DNA from: Fusobacterium necrophorum subsp. necrophorum
GTDB lineage: Bacteria; Fusobacteriota; Fusobacteriia; Fusobacteriales; Fusobacteriaceae
Direction: 5' to 3'
DNA length: 64,000 nt
NCBI RefSeq assembly: GCF_004006635.1
Contig: NZ_CP034842.1
Location: 992,001-1,056,000 of the forward strand
Position numbers and translations under genes: made by a program. The notes beneath the pieces are model-generated. The model ran no database searches. It saw only the letters and a list, made by a program, of their open reading frames with translations, and was not told where the DNA came from. Below, in pieces: positions 53,792-63,588 of the stretch; position 1 is the first letter of the stretch; each line of letters opens with the position of its first letter.

Positions 53792-55125
53792 ATTTCTTCT
53801 CCTCTTCTTATAAATTTATCATAAATACAGTTAATGGTTTTTTCAAAATCATGGTTATCAATTCCAATAATAATATTGATTTCATCAATTCCCTGATTGA
53901 TGGTTTTGATGTTAATTCCATGAAGTCCCAGCTCTGCAAACAATTTTCCTGACATTCCCGGCTTTTTACTCATTCCTCTTCCGACAACAGCGACGAGAGA
54001 TAAGTTGTCTATGATAGAAATGCTTTCAAAATGCAGTTCTTCTTTCAAACGTCCTATAATATCGTAGCAATGTTTTTCGATGTCTTGTGTTTGTACAATG
54101 ATATTGAAGGTATCAATTCCTGCCGGAACGCTTTCAACGCTGATATTGAAGTCTTCAAAAACTTGTAAGGCTTTTCTTAATATCCCTATTTCGCTGGATA
54201 AATGAGCTTTGGTACAAGTGATAACAGAAAAATCTTTTTTCCCTGCGATTCCTGTCAAAAAATCGGGAGCTTTTATTTTATCTTGTTCATGACAGTTGTC
54301 CATAATCAAGGTTCCCTCATTCTCAGGTTCGTTGGTGTTTCGAATATTGATGGGAATATTTTTTTCTTTTACGGGGAAAATTGTTTCATCGTGCAATACA
54401 TTGGCTCCCATATAGCTAAGCTCTCTCAATTCATCATAGGTAATATACTGAATTCTTTTCGGCTTCTCCACGATACGCGGGTCTGCTACCAAAAGTCCTG
54501 AAATATCGGTCCAATTTTCATAAATTTCCGCATCCACGAGATTTGCAATAATGGCTCCTGTAATATCACTTCCTCCTCGAGACATAATTTTTATTTTCTC
54601 ATTGGGAAAAGCACCGTAAAATCCGGGAATAACAATTTTCTTTCCATTGTTTATCCGGGCTTCCAAAGCTTTTTTACTTTTTTCAAAGTTTACTTTTCCG
54701 TTATAGTCGAAAAGGATAATTTCCTTTGCATCAATAAAATCAGCCTCCAAATATTCTGCCAGACAGAGTCCGGTCAGATATTCCCCTCTGGAAACCAGAT
54801 AATCAATGTTAACATTTTTTACCATTTTTTTTCGAATCGTATCAATTTCCCGATCCAAATCAATAGAAAGGTGTAAGTCCTCTTTTATAGTTCGATATTT
54901 TTTTTCAATCAATTCGAAAATCGTATCAAAAGGAACACCATATTTGATATGGGCATGACATAGGTAAAGTAGATCCGTCACTTTATGATCTTCCTGATCC
55001 GTTTTTCCACAGGCACTGGTAACGATAAAGCGTCGGTCGTTATCACTGTCTACAATATTTTTTACTTTTTTAAACTGTTCTGCATTGGCAACAGAACTTC
55101 CTCCAAATTTTACAACTTTTATCAT
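53788..55125 (-). CDS. lysC: Aspartate kinase
   Basis: Phosphorylates aspartate, the committed step of the family. 445 residues: N-terminal kinase domain with KFGGSSVAN and MSRGGSDITGAI, and two C-terminal ACT domains (~residues 300-445) for feedback control. A longer frame from 55146 is rejected because GGAG lies just before ATG 55125. Overlaps hom by ATGA. Confidence 0.93.
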   Translation of the reverse strand: MIKVVKFGGSSVANAEQFKKVKNIVDSDNDRRFIVTSACGKTDQEDHKVTDLLYLCHAHIKYGVPFDTIFELIEKKYRTIKEDLHLSIDLDREIDTIRKKMVKNVNIDYLVSRGEYLTGLCLAEYLEADFIDAKEIILFDYNGKVNFEKSKKALEARINNGKKIVIPGFYGAFPNEKIKIMSRGGSDITGAIIANLVDAEIYENWTDISGLLVADPRIVEKPKRIQYITYDELRELSYMGANVLHDETIFPVKEKNIPINIRNTNEPENEGTLIMDNCHEQDKIKAPDFLTGIAGKKDFSVITCTKAHLSSEIGILRKALQVFEDFNISVESVPAGIDTFNIIVQTQDIEKHCYDIIGRLKEELHFESISIIDNLSLVAVVGRGMSKKPGMSGKLFAELGLHGINIKTINQGIDEINIIIGIDNHDFEKTINCIYDKFIRRGEEI

Positions 55126-56246
55126 AATCGTATCTCCGCTATCCATGTATTTTTATCAATATAAGGTAAGAGTTCCAATAGATTCACATTCTTTGTCAGA
55201 ATAGTTTCTTCATCAAGGATATCTGACACAAAATTTTGCAAAGAAGAGAGTTTTTGACCTCGAATATAGAAACGAGAAACATAATCTTGTTTGATCGGGA
55301 ATTCTTCTAAAATTTCAGAGGACAGTTCTCTCTTTTCCGAGATAGAAAGAATATCCTGCATAACCGCATGAGCTGTCGGGTATTTTCCGGCTCCCTGTCC
55401 TATATAGCAACTTTCCCCCAGATATTCACTTTTGATTTTCCCATAGTTTAAATTCTTGGGAAGCTGTGCCATATTTTCTTGGGAAGAAAGGAAGGCAGGA
55501 ATTACTAAAATCTGGATTCCTTTGTCTGTTTTGACTGCTTTTCCTGTCAGTTTCAAGACAGCATTTTTTTGAGCGGCATAGAGAATATCTTTTTTCCTCA
55601 CATTTCGAATTCCAAAGAAAAGAATATCTTCCAAAGGGAGAGAGCTATTCCAAATGACATTGGCAGTTAGACAGCATTTATATTTTACATCATATCCGTC
55701 AATATCGTCTGTCGGATCGCTTTCTGCATAGCCGAGAGCTTGAGCTTCTTGTAAAGCTGCCTGAAAGTCGACTCCCTGAGAAGTCATTCTATCTAAAATA
55801 TAATTTGTAGTGCCATTGAAAATTCCCTCAAAGGCGGAAATGCGATCCACTCTTTTGATATGACGAATATTTTCCAGCCATGGAATTCCTCCTCCGACAC
55901 TGGCTTCAAAAGCGAGAATCACTCCATTTTTTCTCGCCATATTTACCAATTCTCTGTAATGGGTTGCCAGAACTTTCTTATTACTGGTAACCACATGTTT
56001 TTTATGTTGTAATGCCTGACTGATATATTGAAAAGGAATGTCAATTCCTCCAATACATTCTACAATGACATCCACATCACTTTTTAATATTTCCTGAATA
56101 TCGGTTGTCATTCTGGCTTCTCTTATCTCGTCTTTATCTTTTACCAAGATTTTGGTAAGCTTGATATCTTGTTTGGAAGCATCTAAAATTTCTTTCACTC
56201 CACTTCCAACAACGCCACAACCTAATAAGGCAATATTCATTTTCAC
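55122..56246 (-). CDS. hom: Homoserine dehydrogenase
   Basis: Reduces aspartate semialdehyde to homoserine. 374 residues: N-terminal Rossmann domain (NIALLGCGVVGSGV), catalytic domain with GGGIPWLENIRH, FNGTTNYILDRM and YAESDPTDDIDGYDVKYK, and a short C-terminal extension ending in a degenerate ACT-like region. First of the operon, with GGGGGAG before the ATG, divergent from thrC across 95 bp. Confidence 0.94.
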   Translation of the reverse strand: MKMNIALLGCGVVGSGVKEILDASKQDIKLTKILVKDKDEIREARMTTDIQEILKSDVDVIVECIGGIDIPFQYISQALQHKKHVVTSNKKVLATHYRELVNMARKNGVILAFEASVGGGIPWLENIRHIKRVDRISAFEGIFNGTTNYILDRMTSQGVDFQAALQEAQALGYAESDPTDDIDGYDVKYKCCLTANVIWNSSLPLEDILFFGIRNVRKKDILYAAQKNAVLKLTGKAVKTDKGIQILVIPAFLSSQENMAQLPKNLNYGKIKSEYLGESCYIGQGAGKYPTAHAVMQDILSISEKRELSSEILEEFPIKQDYVSRFYIRGQKLSSLQNFVSDILDEETILTKNVNLLELLPYIDKNTWIAEIRL

Positions 56247-56277
56247 TCCCCCAATCTATTTTCCGTAATAAATAAGT

Positions 56278-56306
56278 TTGCATTTTGTTTGGAAATATAG
56301 TATCAT
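56278..56306 (+). promoter_or_regulatory. thrC promoter in the hom/thrC divergent region
   Basis: TTGCAT (56278-56283), 17-bp spacer, TATCAT (56301-56306). The 95-bp region must also hold the divergent hom promoter. I saw no lysine riboswitch or attenuator in it. Confidence 0.6.
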
Positions 56307-56341
56307 TTTTAGAAAATAAGTCAAGGAGAAATGTGTAAAAT

Positions 56342-57799
56342 ATGAGATTATTTGTAAATAGTAGAAATCAAAGGGAAAAAGTTTTTTCAAAAGAAGCTAT
56401 TATCAAAGGCTTAGCGGCAAATGGAGGTCTGTATGTTCCTTCGAATATATCTGAAAAAATGGACATGGAGGAGATTCTAAATCTTTCCTATCAGGAAATT
56501 GCCTATCGAGTGCTTTCTTCTTTTTTGGATGATTTTACAGAAGAAGAATTGAAAGATTGTATTCATAAAGCTTACGATACTCATTTTACAAGTTCGGATA
56601 TTACTCCAATTTCTAAAATTGGAAAAGATTATTTGTTGGAATTGTATCACGGACCAACGGCTGCTTTTAAAGATATAGCTCTTACGATATTACCTCATTT
56701 GTTAAGAAAGGCCCACGCTCCTCAAAATAAAAAGGTGTATATTTTGACGGCTACAAGTGGGGATACGGGAAAGGCTGCTTTGGAAGGATTTAAGGATAGC
56801 GAGGAGACTTTTATTACTGTGTTTTATCCAAAGGAGGGAGTCAGCCTAATCCAAGAAAGACAAATGAATACAACAGAGGGAAAGAATACGGAAGTAATTG
56901 CTGTTCAAGGAAATTTTGATGACTGTCAGCGACTGGTAAAAAGATGTTATGAAGAAATTTCGAGCGATCGACTACAGTTGAGCAGTGCGAATTCTATCAA
57001 TATCGGAAGATTGGTCCCACAAATAGTATATTATTTCAAAGCCTGTGCCATGTTATTGAAGCAAGGAAGCATCACCTCGAAAGATAAGGTAAACTTTATT
57101 GTTCCCAGCGGAAACTTTGGAAATATTTTGGCAGGATACTTGGCAAAGCTGTTAGGCTGTCCAATTCATAAATTGGTTTGTGCTTCCAATAAGAATTGTG
57201 TATTAACAGAATTTATAAAAACAGGGGTCTATGATAGAAATCGAAAATTTTATCAGACCATCTCTCCTTCCATGGATATTTTAGTTTCCAGTAATCTGGA
57301 AAGATTGCTTTTTTTATTGAGTCATGATGATGAAAAAGTATCTCAATATATGAATGACTTGATACAGAAGGGAAAATATGAGGTGGACGAAGAACTGTTG
57401 AAGAAGATTCAAGAGAATTTCGAAGCTGTTTTCTGTGATGAAGAAAATTGTAAAGAAATGATTCGGGAAGCTTATGTCAAAGAGGGGCGCTTGATAGACA
57501 GTCATACGGCAGTTGCTTATTATGCTTCTAAGCAATATGGAGATGAAAACATAAATATTATTGTGTCAACGGCCTCTCCTTATAAATTTTCCAATCCTAT
57601 TTTAGAAGCTTTGACAGGAGAAAGAAAAGAAAATGAGTTTGATGCTATGAGAGCATTGGAAAAGCTGACAGGAGAAAACATTCCGGAGTGTCTAAGAAAA
57701 ATAGAGCAGCTTCCTGTATTACACAAGAGAACCATTTCCTTAGAAGAAGGAAAACAAGTAGTTTTGGAAAGGATGGAGAAGTTACTATGCTTAGAATAA
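56342..57799 (+). CDS. thrC: Threonine synthase
   Basis: PLP enzyme making threonine from O-phosphohomoserine. 485 residues of the long (E. coli/yeast-like) class. The PLP lysine is Lys110 in HGPTAAFKDIAL; N-terminal ANGGLYVP and TATSGDTGKAALEGF (phosphate site) are also present. Overlaps thrB by 13 bp. Confidence 0.94.
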   Translation: MRLFVNSRNQREKVFSKEAIIKGLAANGGLYVPSNISEKMDMEEILNLSYQEIAYRVLSSFLDDFTEEELKDCIHKAYDTHFTSSDITPISKIGKDYLLELYHGPTAAFKDIALTILPHLLRKAHAPQNKKVYILTATSGDTGKAALEGFKDSEETFITVFYPKEGVSLIQERQMNTTEGKNTEVIAVQGNFDDCQRLVKRCYEEISSDRLQLSSANSINIGRLVPQIVYYFKACAMLLKQGSITSKDKVNFIVPSGNFGNILAGYLAKLLGCPIHKLVCASNKNCVLTEFIKTGVYDRNRKFYQTISPSMDILVSSNLERLLFLLSHDDEKVSQYMNDLIQKGKYEVDEELLKKIQENFEAVFCDEENCKEMIREAYVKEGRLIDSHTAVAYYASKQYGDENINIIVSTASPYKFSNPILEALTGERKENEFDAMRALEKLTGENIPECLRKIEQLPVLHKRTISLEEGKQVVLERMEKLLCLE

Positions 57800-58677
57800 A
57801 AGTTCCTGCAACCAGTGCAAATCTCGGACCGGGTTTTGATACTTTCGGTTTGGCGTTGAATCTATTTAATATTTTTTATGTAGAGAAGGCGGAAGATATT
57901 TTTTTGGAAAATGTAGAAGAAGAATTTCGAAATGAAAACAATACTTTTGTTGTCGCTTATACCAAAACACTTGCCAGTTGTGGAAAGAAAGCCGGGATAC
58001 ATGTGAAATTTGATACTAAAATTCCAATCTCCAGAGGGCTTGGTTCCAGTTCTTCTCTTGTCGTGGCAGGAGTTCTTGCAGCCAATTCTCTTCATCATCT
58101 ACAGTTATCTGTACAGGAAATGTTGAAAATTTGTGTGGAAATCGAGGGACATCCGGACAATGTGGCTCCCTGTTTATTGGGAGGCTTTGTAACAAGTTTA
58201 TTGGATAAGAACAGCATTTATACTCAAAAAATAGACATTCATCCTAAGTTTCATTTCAGTGTTTTTATTCCTGATTTTGAGCTTAAAACTTCGGAGGCCA
58301 GAAAAGTTTTACCGGAAAAAATTTCTCTAAAAGACAGTGTTTTTACTCTATCTAGAGCCGTTTTTTTATGCTTTGCTCTACAAAAAGGAGAAGAAAGAAA
58401 TCTAAATGTTTTCTTTCAAGATAAGATACATGAACCTTATCGGAAGAAATTGATTCCTGATTACGAAGATTTACAGAAAGAAGTGATGAGGAAAGGCGGA
58501 TTGGCATTTATGATTAGCGGTTCCGGTTCTACCTGTCTTGCAGTGTCTTTGGAGGAAAATTTCTCTAAAAATTTAAATTTGAGTGGAATGAAAGCCAAAT
58601 GGAAAACCATGGACTGCAGAGTTCATAGTGAAGGAGCGGAAGTTACAGAAGTTGAATTTAAAAATCAAAAAAAATAG
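57787..58677 (+). CDS. thrB: Homoserine kinase
   Basis: GHMP-family kinase phosphorylating homoserine (296 residues). The N-terminal VPATSANLGPGFDTFGLAL and the ATP loop SRGLGSSSSLVVAG are diagnostic. The frame opens at 57688 inside thrC, but GGAG (57776-57779) sets ATG 57787. With hom, lysC, asd and thrC it completes aspartate to threonine. Confidence 0.95.
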   Translation: MLRIKVPATSANLGPGFDTFGLALNLFNIFYVEKAEDIFLENVEEEFRNENNTFVVAYTKTLASCGKKAGIHVKFDTKIPISRGLGSSSSLVVAGVLAANSLHHLQLSVQEMLKICVEIEGHPDNVAPCLLGGFVTSLLDKNSIYTQKIDIHPKFHFSVFIPDFELKTSEARKVLPEKISLKDSVFTLSRAVFLCFALQKGEERNLNVFFQDKIHEPYRKKLIPDYEDLQKEVMRKGGLAFMISGSGSTCLAVSLEENFSKNLNLSGMKAKWKTMDCRVHSEGAEVTEVEFKNQKK

Positions 58678-58701
58678 AATTTTCAGATAATAAAATACAA
58701 T

Positions 58702-58731
58702 TTTACAAATTTTCGGATGTTGTGTTATAAT
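58702..58731 (+). promoter_or_regulatory. glmS promoter
   Basis: TTTACA (58702-58707), 18-bp spacer, extended -10 TGTTATAAT with TATAAT at 58726-58731. The leader is about 45 nt, too short for a glmS ribozyme. Confidence 0.7.
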
Positions 58732-58781
58732 AAAAAATGGAAAAATGTACAGAATGAAAAATAAGTATTGGAGGAAGAAAT

Positions 58782-60590
58782 ATGTGCGGGATTGTTGGAT
58801 ATTCAGGAAGAGAAGCAAAAGCAAAGGAAGTTATTTTATCTGGATTGGAAAAATTGGAATATCGAGGTTATGATTCAGCAGGAATTGCCATTGTGATGGA
58901 GACTCAAAAACTATTGATTGAAAAGAAAAAAGGAAAACTTTCTGTTTTAAAAGAATATATGGAGCAAAATTCTAGGCAAGATGGGAAAATAGGTATTGGA
59001 CATACAAGATGGGCAACACATGGAATCCCGACGGATGAGAATGCACATCCCCACTTTGGACAAAATAAAAAAGTGGCAGTTGTACACAACGGGATTATTG
59101 AAAATTACTGGAAGTTAAAAGAAGAATTGTTAAAAGAGGGAATTCAGTTTTCTTCAGATACAGATACGGAAGTGGTAGCACAATTATTTGAAAAGTTGTA
59201 TCAGGGTGATTTATTGGAAACAACTTTACTACTATTGGAAAAAATTAAAGGAAGTTATGCTTTGGGAATTCTTCATCAGGCAGAAGCGAATAAATTGGTT
59301 TGTTGTAAAAAAGAAAGTCCCTTAGTCATCGGATTGGGAGAACAGGAAACCTATCTTGCTTCCGATGCTACTGCCTTATTGAAATATACCAAAGATTTTA
59401 TTTATTTGGAAGATGGAGATATTGCCATCTTAGAAGGAAATAAAGTGGAATTATATGATACAAGAGGAAACAGGATTCAGAGGGAGACAGTGCATGTGGA
59501 AGCAAGTCCGGAACAAGTCAGCAAACAGGGGTATGAGCATTTTATGCTGAAAGAAATGGAAGAACAAGGAGAGATTGTTGAAAAGACCCTAGGAGTTTAT
59601 GTTAACGAAGAGGGAAAGGTTGATTTTAAGAAACAATTGGAGGGAATTTCCTTAGATGCTTTTGATAAATGTTATGTGATTGCCTGTGGAACTGCTTATC
59701 ATGCAGGATTACAATTTCAATATTTTATGAAGCACCTATGTCGAAAAGAAATTACGGTAGAGATTGCCTCTGAATTTCGACATGATCCTCCTTTCTTAGA
59801 TGACAAAAGTTTAGTTTTCGTCATCAGTCAATCCGGAGAAACCTATGATACTCTTATGGCATTGCGAGAAGCTAAATCACAGGGAGCAATGACGCTTGCT
59901 CTTTGTAATGTTCTAGGTTCTACAATTGCCAGAGAGGCGAATAAAGTGATCTATACTTTGGCAGGACCGGAAATATCGGTAGCTTCTACCAAGGCTTATA
60001 CAGCTCAAGTCACGGTATTATATTTATTGACCTTATATTTCGCAGATAAAAATGAACAGGAGTTGGATGATCTGTATCAATTCTCTGAGAAATTGGAAGA
60101 GATATTCTCAAAAAAAGAAAAAATTCAGCAGATTGCAAAAAAGATAGCAAAAAGCAGAGATATTTTCTATTTGGGAAGAGGGTTGGATGAAAAAATTGCA
60201 AGAGAAGGAAGCTTAAAATTAAAAGAAATTAGCTATATTCATAGTGAGGCCTTTCCGATTGGAGAATTAAAACATGGAAGTATTGCCCTAATTGAAGAGG
60301 GAATTCCTGTGCTTTTATTATCTACCAGACCGGAATGGAGTGAAAAAAGTTCTTCCAATTTGAAAGAAGTAAAATCACGAGGGGCTTATGTAATAGCCAT
60401 TGCTGTAGAGGGCTCGGAAGAAGTTAAGGCAGGGGCTGATGAATATATAGAAGTGAAGAATGCCGGGAAGTATTTGACGGCTCTTTTAGCGGTGGTAAAC
60501 ATGCAACTATTGGCTTATTATGTTGCAGTGGAAAAGGGCTTGGATGTGGATAAACCAAGAAATTTGGCAAAATCTGTGACTGTGGAATAA
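58782..60590 (+). CDS. glmS: Glutamine-fructose-6-phosphate aminotransferase
   Basis: First step of UDP-GlcNAc synthesis. 602 residues: N-terminal glutaminase with catalytic Cys2 (MCGIVGYSG) and HTRWATHG; two SIS sugar-isomerase domains, SQSGETYDT and STKAYTAQVT; and a C-terminal AKSVTVE ending that matches the family. GGAGG precedes ATG 58782. The gene lies 17 bp upstream of an aminopeptidase gene. Confidence 0.97.
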   Translation: MCGIVGYSGREAKAKEVILSGLEKLEYRGYDSAGIAIVMETQKLLIEKKKGKLSVLKEYMEQNSRQDGKIGIGHTRWATHGIPTDENAHPHFGQNKKVAVVHNGIIENYWKLKEELLKEGIQFSSDTDTEVVAQLFEKLYQGDLLETTLLLLEKIKGSYALGILHQAEANKLVCCKKESPLVIGLGEQETYLASDATALLKYTKDFIYLEDGDIAILEGNKVELYDTRGNRIQRETVHVEASPEQVSKQGYEHFMLKEMEEQGEIVEKTLGVYVNEEGKVDFKKQLEGISLDAFDKCYVIACGTAYHAGLQFQYFMKHLCRKEITVEIASEFRHDPPFLDDKSLVFVISQSGETYDTLMALREAKSQGAMTLALCNVLGSTIAREANKVIYTLAGPEISVASTKAYTAQVTVLYLLTLYFADKNEQELDDLYQFSEKLEEIFSKKEKIQQIAKKIAKSRDIFYLGRGLDEKIAREGSLKLKEISYIHSEAFPIGELKHGSIALIEEGIPVLLLSTRPEWSEKSSSNLKEVKSRGAYVIAIAVEGSEEVKAGADEYIEVKNAGKYLTALLAVVNMQLLAYYVAVEKGLDVDKPRNLAKSVTVE

Positions 60591-60607
60591 AGAAAAGGGG
60601 GAGAGGA

Positions 60608-62368
60608 ATGAAGAATCAAGAAAAGATTCAATGGGTACAAGCTAAGATGAAAGACTTCGACATAGCGGCTTATATCGTTCCTACAGCCGATTATCATCAG
60701 AGTGAGTATCTTGGTGAGTATTTTAAAACTCGTGCATTTTTAAGTGGCTTTACAGGCTCAGCAGGGACCTTAGTTGTTTTATCTGAGAAAGCATATTTAT
60801 GGACTGACGGAAGATATTATGTACAAGCGGAAAAACAATTAGAAGGAAGCGGGATTCAATTGATGAAACAGGGAAGTCCCGGAGTTCCCGGTTATATTGA
60901 ATTTTTACAGGAAAGGCTTTCAGAAAAAGAAAACATAGGAATGGATATGAAAGTATTTGTGACAGAGGATATTTTAAAACTTCAAAATCGTTTTCTCTGT
61001 CATGATGTTGGAGATTTGACAAAAGAAATCTGGAAAGATAGAGCAAGCTTAGCTCAAGATAAGATTTTCATTCATGAAGAAAAATATCATGGGGAAGCAA
61101 GTATTCATAAAATTGAAAAAATACGGGAAGATTTATTACAACAGGGCTTAGACTATCAATTGATAGCCACTTTGGATGATATTGCTTGGATCTTCAATCT
61201 ACGAGGAAATGACATTGAGGATAATCCTGTATTCCTATCTTTTGCTTTGATTTCTCAAGATAAAGTGATTCTATATTGTGATAAAGAAAAAATGTCGGAA
61301 GAAATTGAGCATTATTTGGAAGAAATGGGAGCAACATGGAAAGAGTACTTTAGCATTTTCGAAGATCTTTCCAAGTTAGAAGGAAACATTGGAATGGAAT
61401 TTGCTACGACAAGTTATGCTCTGTATGCGGCTGCCAAAGATGGTCGTGCCATCGTCGTCAATCATCAACCGAAAAGCAGCTTTTTAAAGACAATTAAAAC
61501 AGAAGTGGAATTGGAAAATACGAAAAAAATTCATATTTTAGATGGTGTGGCAGTCACGAAATTCATGTATTGGTTGAAACATAATTATTCTTCAGGAGAA
61601 ATTACAGAATACAGTGCAGAACAATATTTGAATCGTTTACGAGCGGGGATAGAACATTTCCAAGAATTGAGTTTTCATACCATAGCAGGATTTGGAGCCA
61701 ATGCAGCGATGATGCATTATCAAGCGAGTCAAGAGAACCCGGTTGTTCTAAAAGAGGGAAGTTTGTTTTTGGTGGATTCTGGAGGACAATATTTGGAGGG
61801 GACGACAGATATCACTAGAACCTTTGCTTTGGGAGAGGTTCCGGAGGAACAGAAAAAACACTTTACTCTTACTTTAAAAGGTATGATTGATTTAAGTAAG
61901 GCAAAATTTATGCATGGGGCGACAGGAACCAATTTAGATATTTTAGCAAGACAGCATCTGTGGAATATCGGAATTGACTATAAATGTGGAACAGGACATG
62001 GAGTTGGACATTTCTTGGGAGTTCATGACGGCTTGCATGGAATTCGTTTTCAATACAATGCACAAAGATTGGAAGAAAATATGGTCGTGACGAACGAACC
62101 GGGAGTGTACATTGCAGGAAGTCATGGAATTCGAATTGAGAATGAATTGTTTATAAAAGCTTATTTGGAAACGGAACATGGAAAGTTTTTACAATTTGAG
62201 ACCTTAACCTTTGTTCCCATTGATTTAGATGCTATTTTACCGGAATTATTATCTCCGGAGGAAAAAGAATGGTTAAATCATTATCATAAAGAAGTATTCA
62301 CTAAAATTTCTCCATTTTTAAAAGAAGAAGAAAAAGAATGGTTAAAAATCTATACGAGAAGTATTTAA
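60608..62368 (+). CDS. Xaa-Pro aminopeptidase (M24B, three-domain type)
   Basis: Cuts N-terminal residues preceding proline from peptides. 586 residues: two creatinase-like N-terminal domains plus a C-terminal pita-bread metallopeptidase (~residues 310-530). Metal-site motifs are visible: VDSGGQYLEGTTDITRTF (two Asp), GTGHGVGHFLGVHDGLHG (His), TNEPGVYI (Glu) and RIENEL (Glu). Cytoplasmic; useful to a peptide-fermenting organism. Confidence 0.93.
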   Translation: MKNQEKIQWVQAKMKDFDIAAYIVPTADYHQSEYLGEYFKTRAFLSGFTGSAGTLVVLSEKAYLWTDGRYYVQAEKQLEGSGIQLMKQGSPGVPGYIEFLQERLSEKENIGMDMKVFVTEDILKLQNRFLCHDVGDLTKEIWKDRASLAQDKIFIHEEKYHGEASIHKIEKIREDLLQQGLDYQLIATLDDIAWIFNLRGNDIEDNPVFLSFALISQDKVILYCDKEKMSEEIEHYLEEMGATWKEYFSIFEDLSKLEGNIGMEFATTSYALYAAAKDGRAIVVNHQPKSSFLKTIKTEVELENTKKIHILDGVAVTKFMYWLKHNYSSGEITEYSAEQYLNRLRAGIEHFQELSFHTIAGFGANAAMMHYQASQENPVVLKEGSLFLVDSGGQYLEGTTDITRTFALGEVPEEQKKHFTLTLKGMIDLSKAKFMHGATGTNLDILARQHLWNIGIDYKCGTGHGVGHFLGVHDGLHGIRFQYNAQRLEENMVVTNEPGVYIAGSHGIRIENELFIKAYLETEHGKFLQFETLTFVPIDLDAILPELLSPEEKEWLNHYHKEVFTKISPFLKEEEKEWLKIYTRSI

Positions 62369-62380
62369 GGAGGGAAGACA

Positions 62381-62860
62381 ATGCCTTTATATATCAAAGT
62401 ATTGACAGATTATTATCACTTTTTAGTCGGAGATTTGGAAGAAGCGAGAAAAGTATTTTTAATGCAATTGTTGGAGTATTTATTATTGAAAGATGAGTAC
62501 GGCTATGATCCTTTTTTTGAAGGAGAAAGCGAAAGAGTTGTGTTTCTCTTGAAACGTATTCAAGAAGAAGAAGTTCCTATGAGTTTTGAAACTTATATTA
62601 AACTTCAAACATGGCACCGAGAAGATGCTTGGTCCGATGGAGAATTGCAAGAATATTTCCTACATCAGAGAAAGGAAAAGGAAGTTAAAATTATGTTTGA
62701 CTTTGATAATGCAAGCTCTGAAGAAATCGAAATCTTAGAATATCTCAATCGATTTTTAGAGGGAAAAGGAAGAAAGTTCCAAGTATTAAATATTCACAAT
62801 GCCAGATATGTCGATGTATCGGAGTTAATTACAGAAATTAAAAATAAGGGTTGTTGCTAA
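62381..62860 (+). CDS. Hypothetical protein downstream of aminopeptidase P
   Basis: Unrecognised soluble protein of 159 residues, acidic in the middle, ending in Cys-Cys. It is 12 bp after the peptidase with a strong AAGGAGG site, so it is real and co-transcribed. No domain, signal peptide or membrane segment is seen. Confidence 0.75.
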   Translation: MPLYIKVLTDYYHFLVGDLEEARKVFLMQLLEYLLLKDEYGYDPFFEGESERVVFLLKRIQEEEVPMSFETYIKLQTWHREDAWSDGELQEYFLHQRKEKEVKIMFDFDNASSEEIEILEYLNRFLEGKGRKFQVLNIHNARYVDVSELITEIKNKGCC

Positions 62861-62877
62861 GACAACCCTTATGCTTT
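62844..62877 (+). terminator. Terminator shared by convergent genes
   Basis: ATAAGGGTTGT (62844-62854) pairs perfectly with ACAACCCTTAT (62862-62872), with a T-run after it. The stop codon of the upstream gene is in the loop. Confidence 0.9.
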
Positions 62878-62884
62878 TTCTTTT

Positions 62885-63472
62885 CTACATATTTTTCGCT
62901 AAATCACAGATGATATCCACACATTTGTCTATTCCTATTTCGCTGCTGTTCAGAGAAATCGTATAGTTTTTTGCCATTCCCCAAGTTCTCTCCGTATAAT
63001 ACTTATAATTCATCGCTCTTTTTTTATCTTTGTCTCGTAATCTTTTTTCCGGTTTTTCATCTGTTTCTCCATAGAGATTGACAATTCTTTCAATCTTAAA
63101 AGACAAATCTGCATAGATATAAATATGTAAACAGTCTTTTCGATCTTTTAGAAGAAAATCGGCACATCTTCCCATGATGACACAATTTCCCGTTTCCGCC
63201 AATTCCAAAATCACTTCTTTTTGTTGTTTCCATAGATAATCTTCGGAATAATGAAATAAATTAGGACCTAAAAAAGCATATTTAAAAGATGATTCCGGTT
63301 TTGAAGATTCCGTTTTTTCTTCAATGTATTCTTTGGACAAACCTGATTTTTCTGCAATTTTTTCAATAAGTTCTTTGTCATAATAATGGTAATGTAATCT
63401 TTCTGCAACTGCTTTTCCAATACTTCTCCCACCACTTCCAAACTCTCTGCTGATTGTAATAATTTTTTTCAT
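62885..63472 (-). CDS. Cytidylate-kinase-like family protein
   Basis: 195 residues of the Cytidylate_kin2 family: a P-loop kinase fold with SREFGSGGRSIGKAVAERL as the modified Walker A, and CVIMGRCADFLL. It differs from Cmk proper, and the true substrate is unproven. Starts MKKIITISREF after GGAGG (minus strand). Confidence 0.85.
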   Translation of the reverse strand: MKKIITISREFGSGGRSIGKAVAERLHYHYYDKELIEKIAEKSGLSKEYIEEKTESSKPESSFKYAFLGPNLFHYSEDYLWKQQKEVILELAETGNCVIMGRCADFLLKDRKDCLHIYIYADLSFKIERIVNLYGETDEKPEKRLRDKDKKRAMNYKYYTERTWGMAKNYTISLNSSEIGIDKCVDIICDLAKNM

Positions 63473-63588
63473 AGTGTAAGGCCTCCTTTATTTAGCTTTA
63501 AAAATGTAGCAAAATGATCTTTCCTTTTCTTATTACTATAAGGATACCCCATTTTTTCCATTTTTTCAAATAGTTTTTTCTAAAAGTT

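Noticed and set aside
56247..56341. Lysine riboswitch or threonine attenuator between hom and thrC
   Set aside because: The gap is 95 bp with no Thr-codon-rich leader peptide and no terminator-like hairpin.
58678..58781. glmS ribozyme upstream of glmS
   Set aside because: The leader after the promoter is only about 45 nt and lacks the conserved core.
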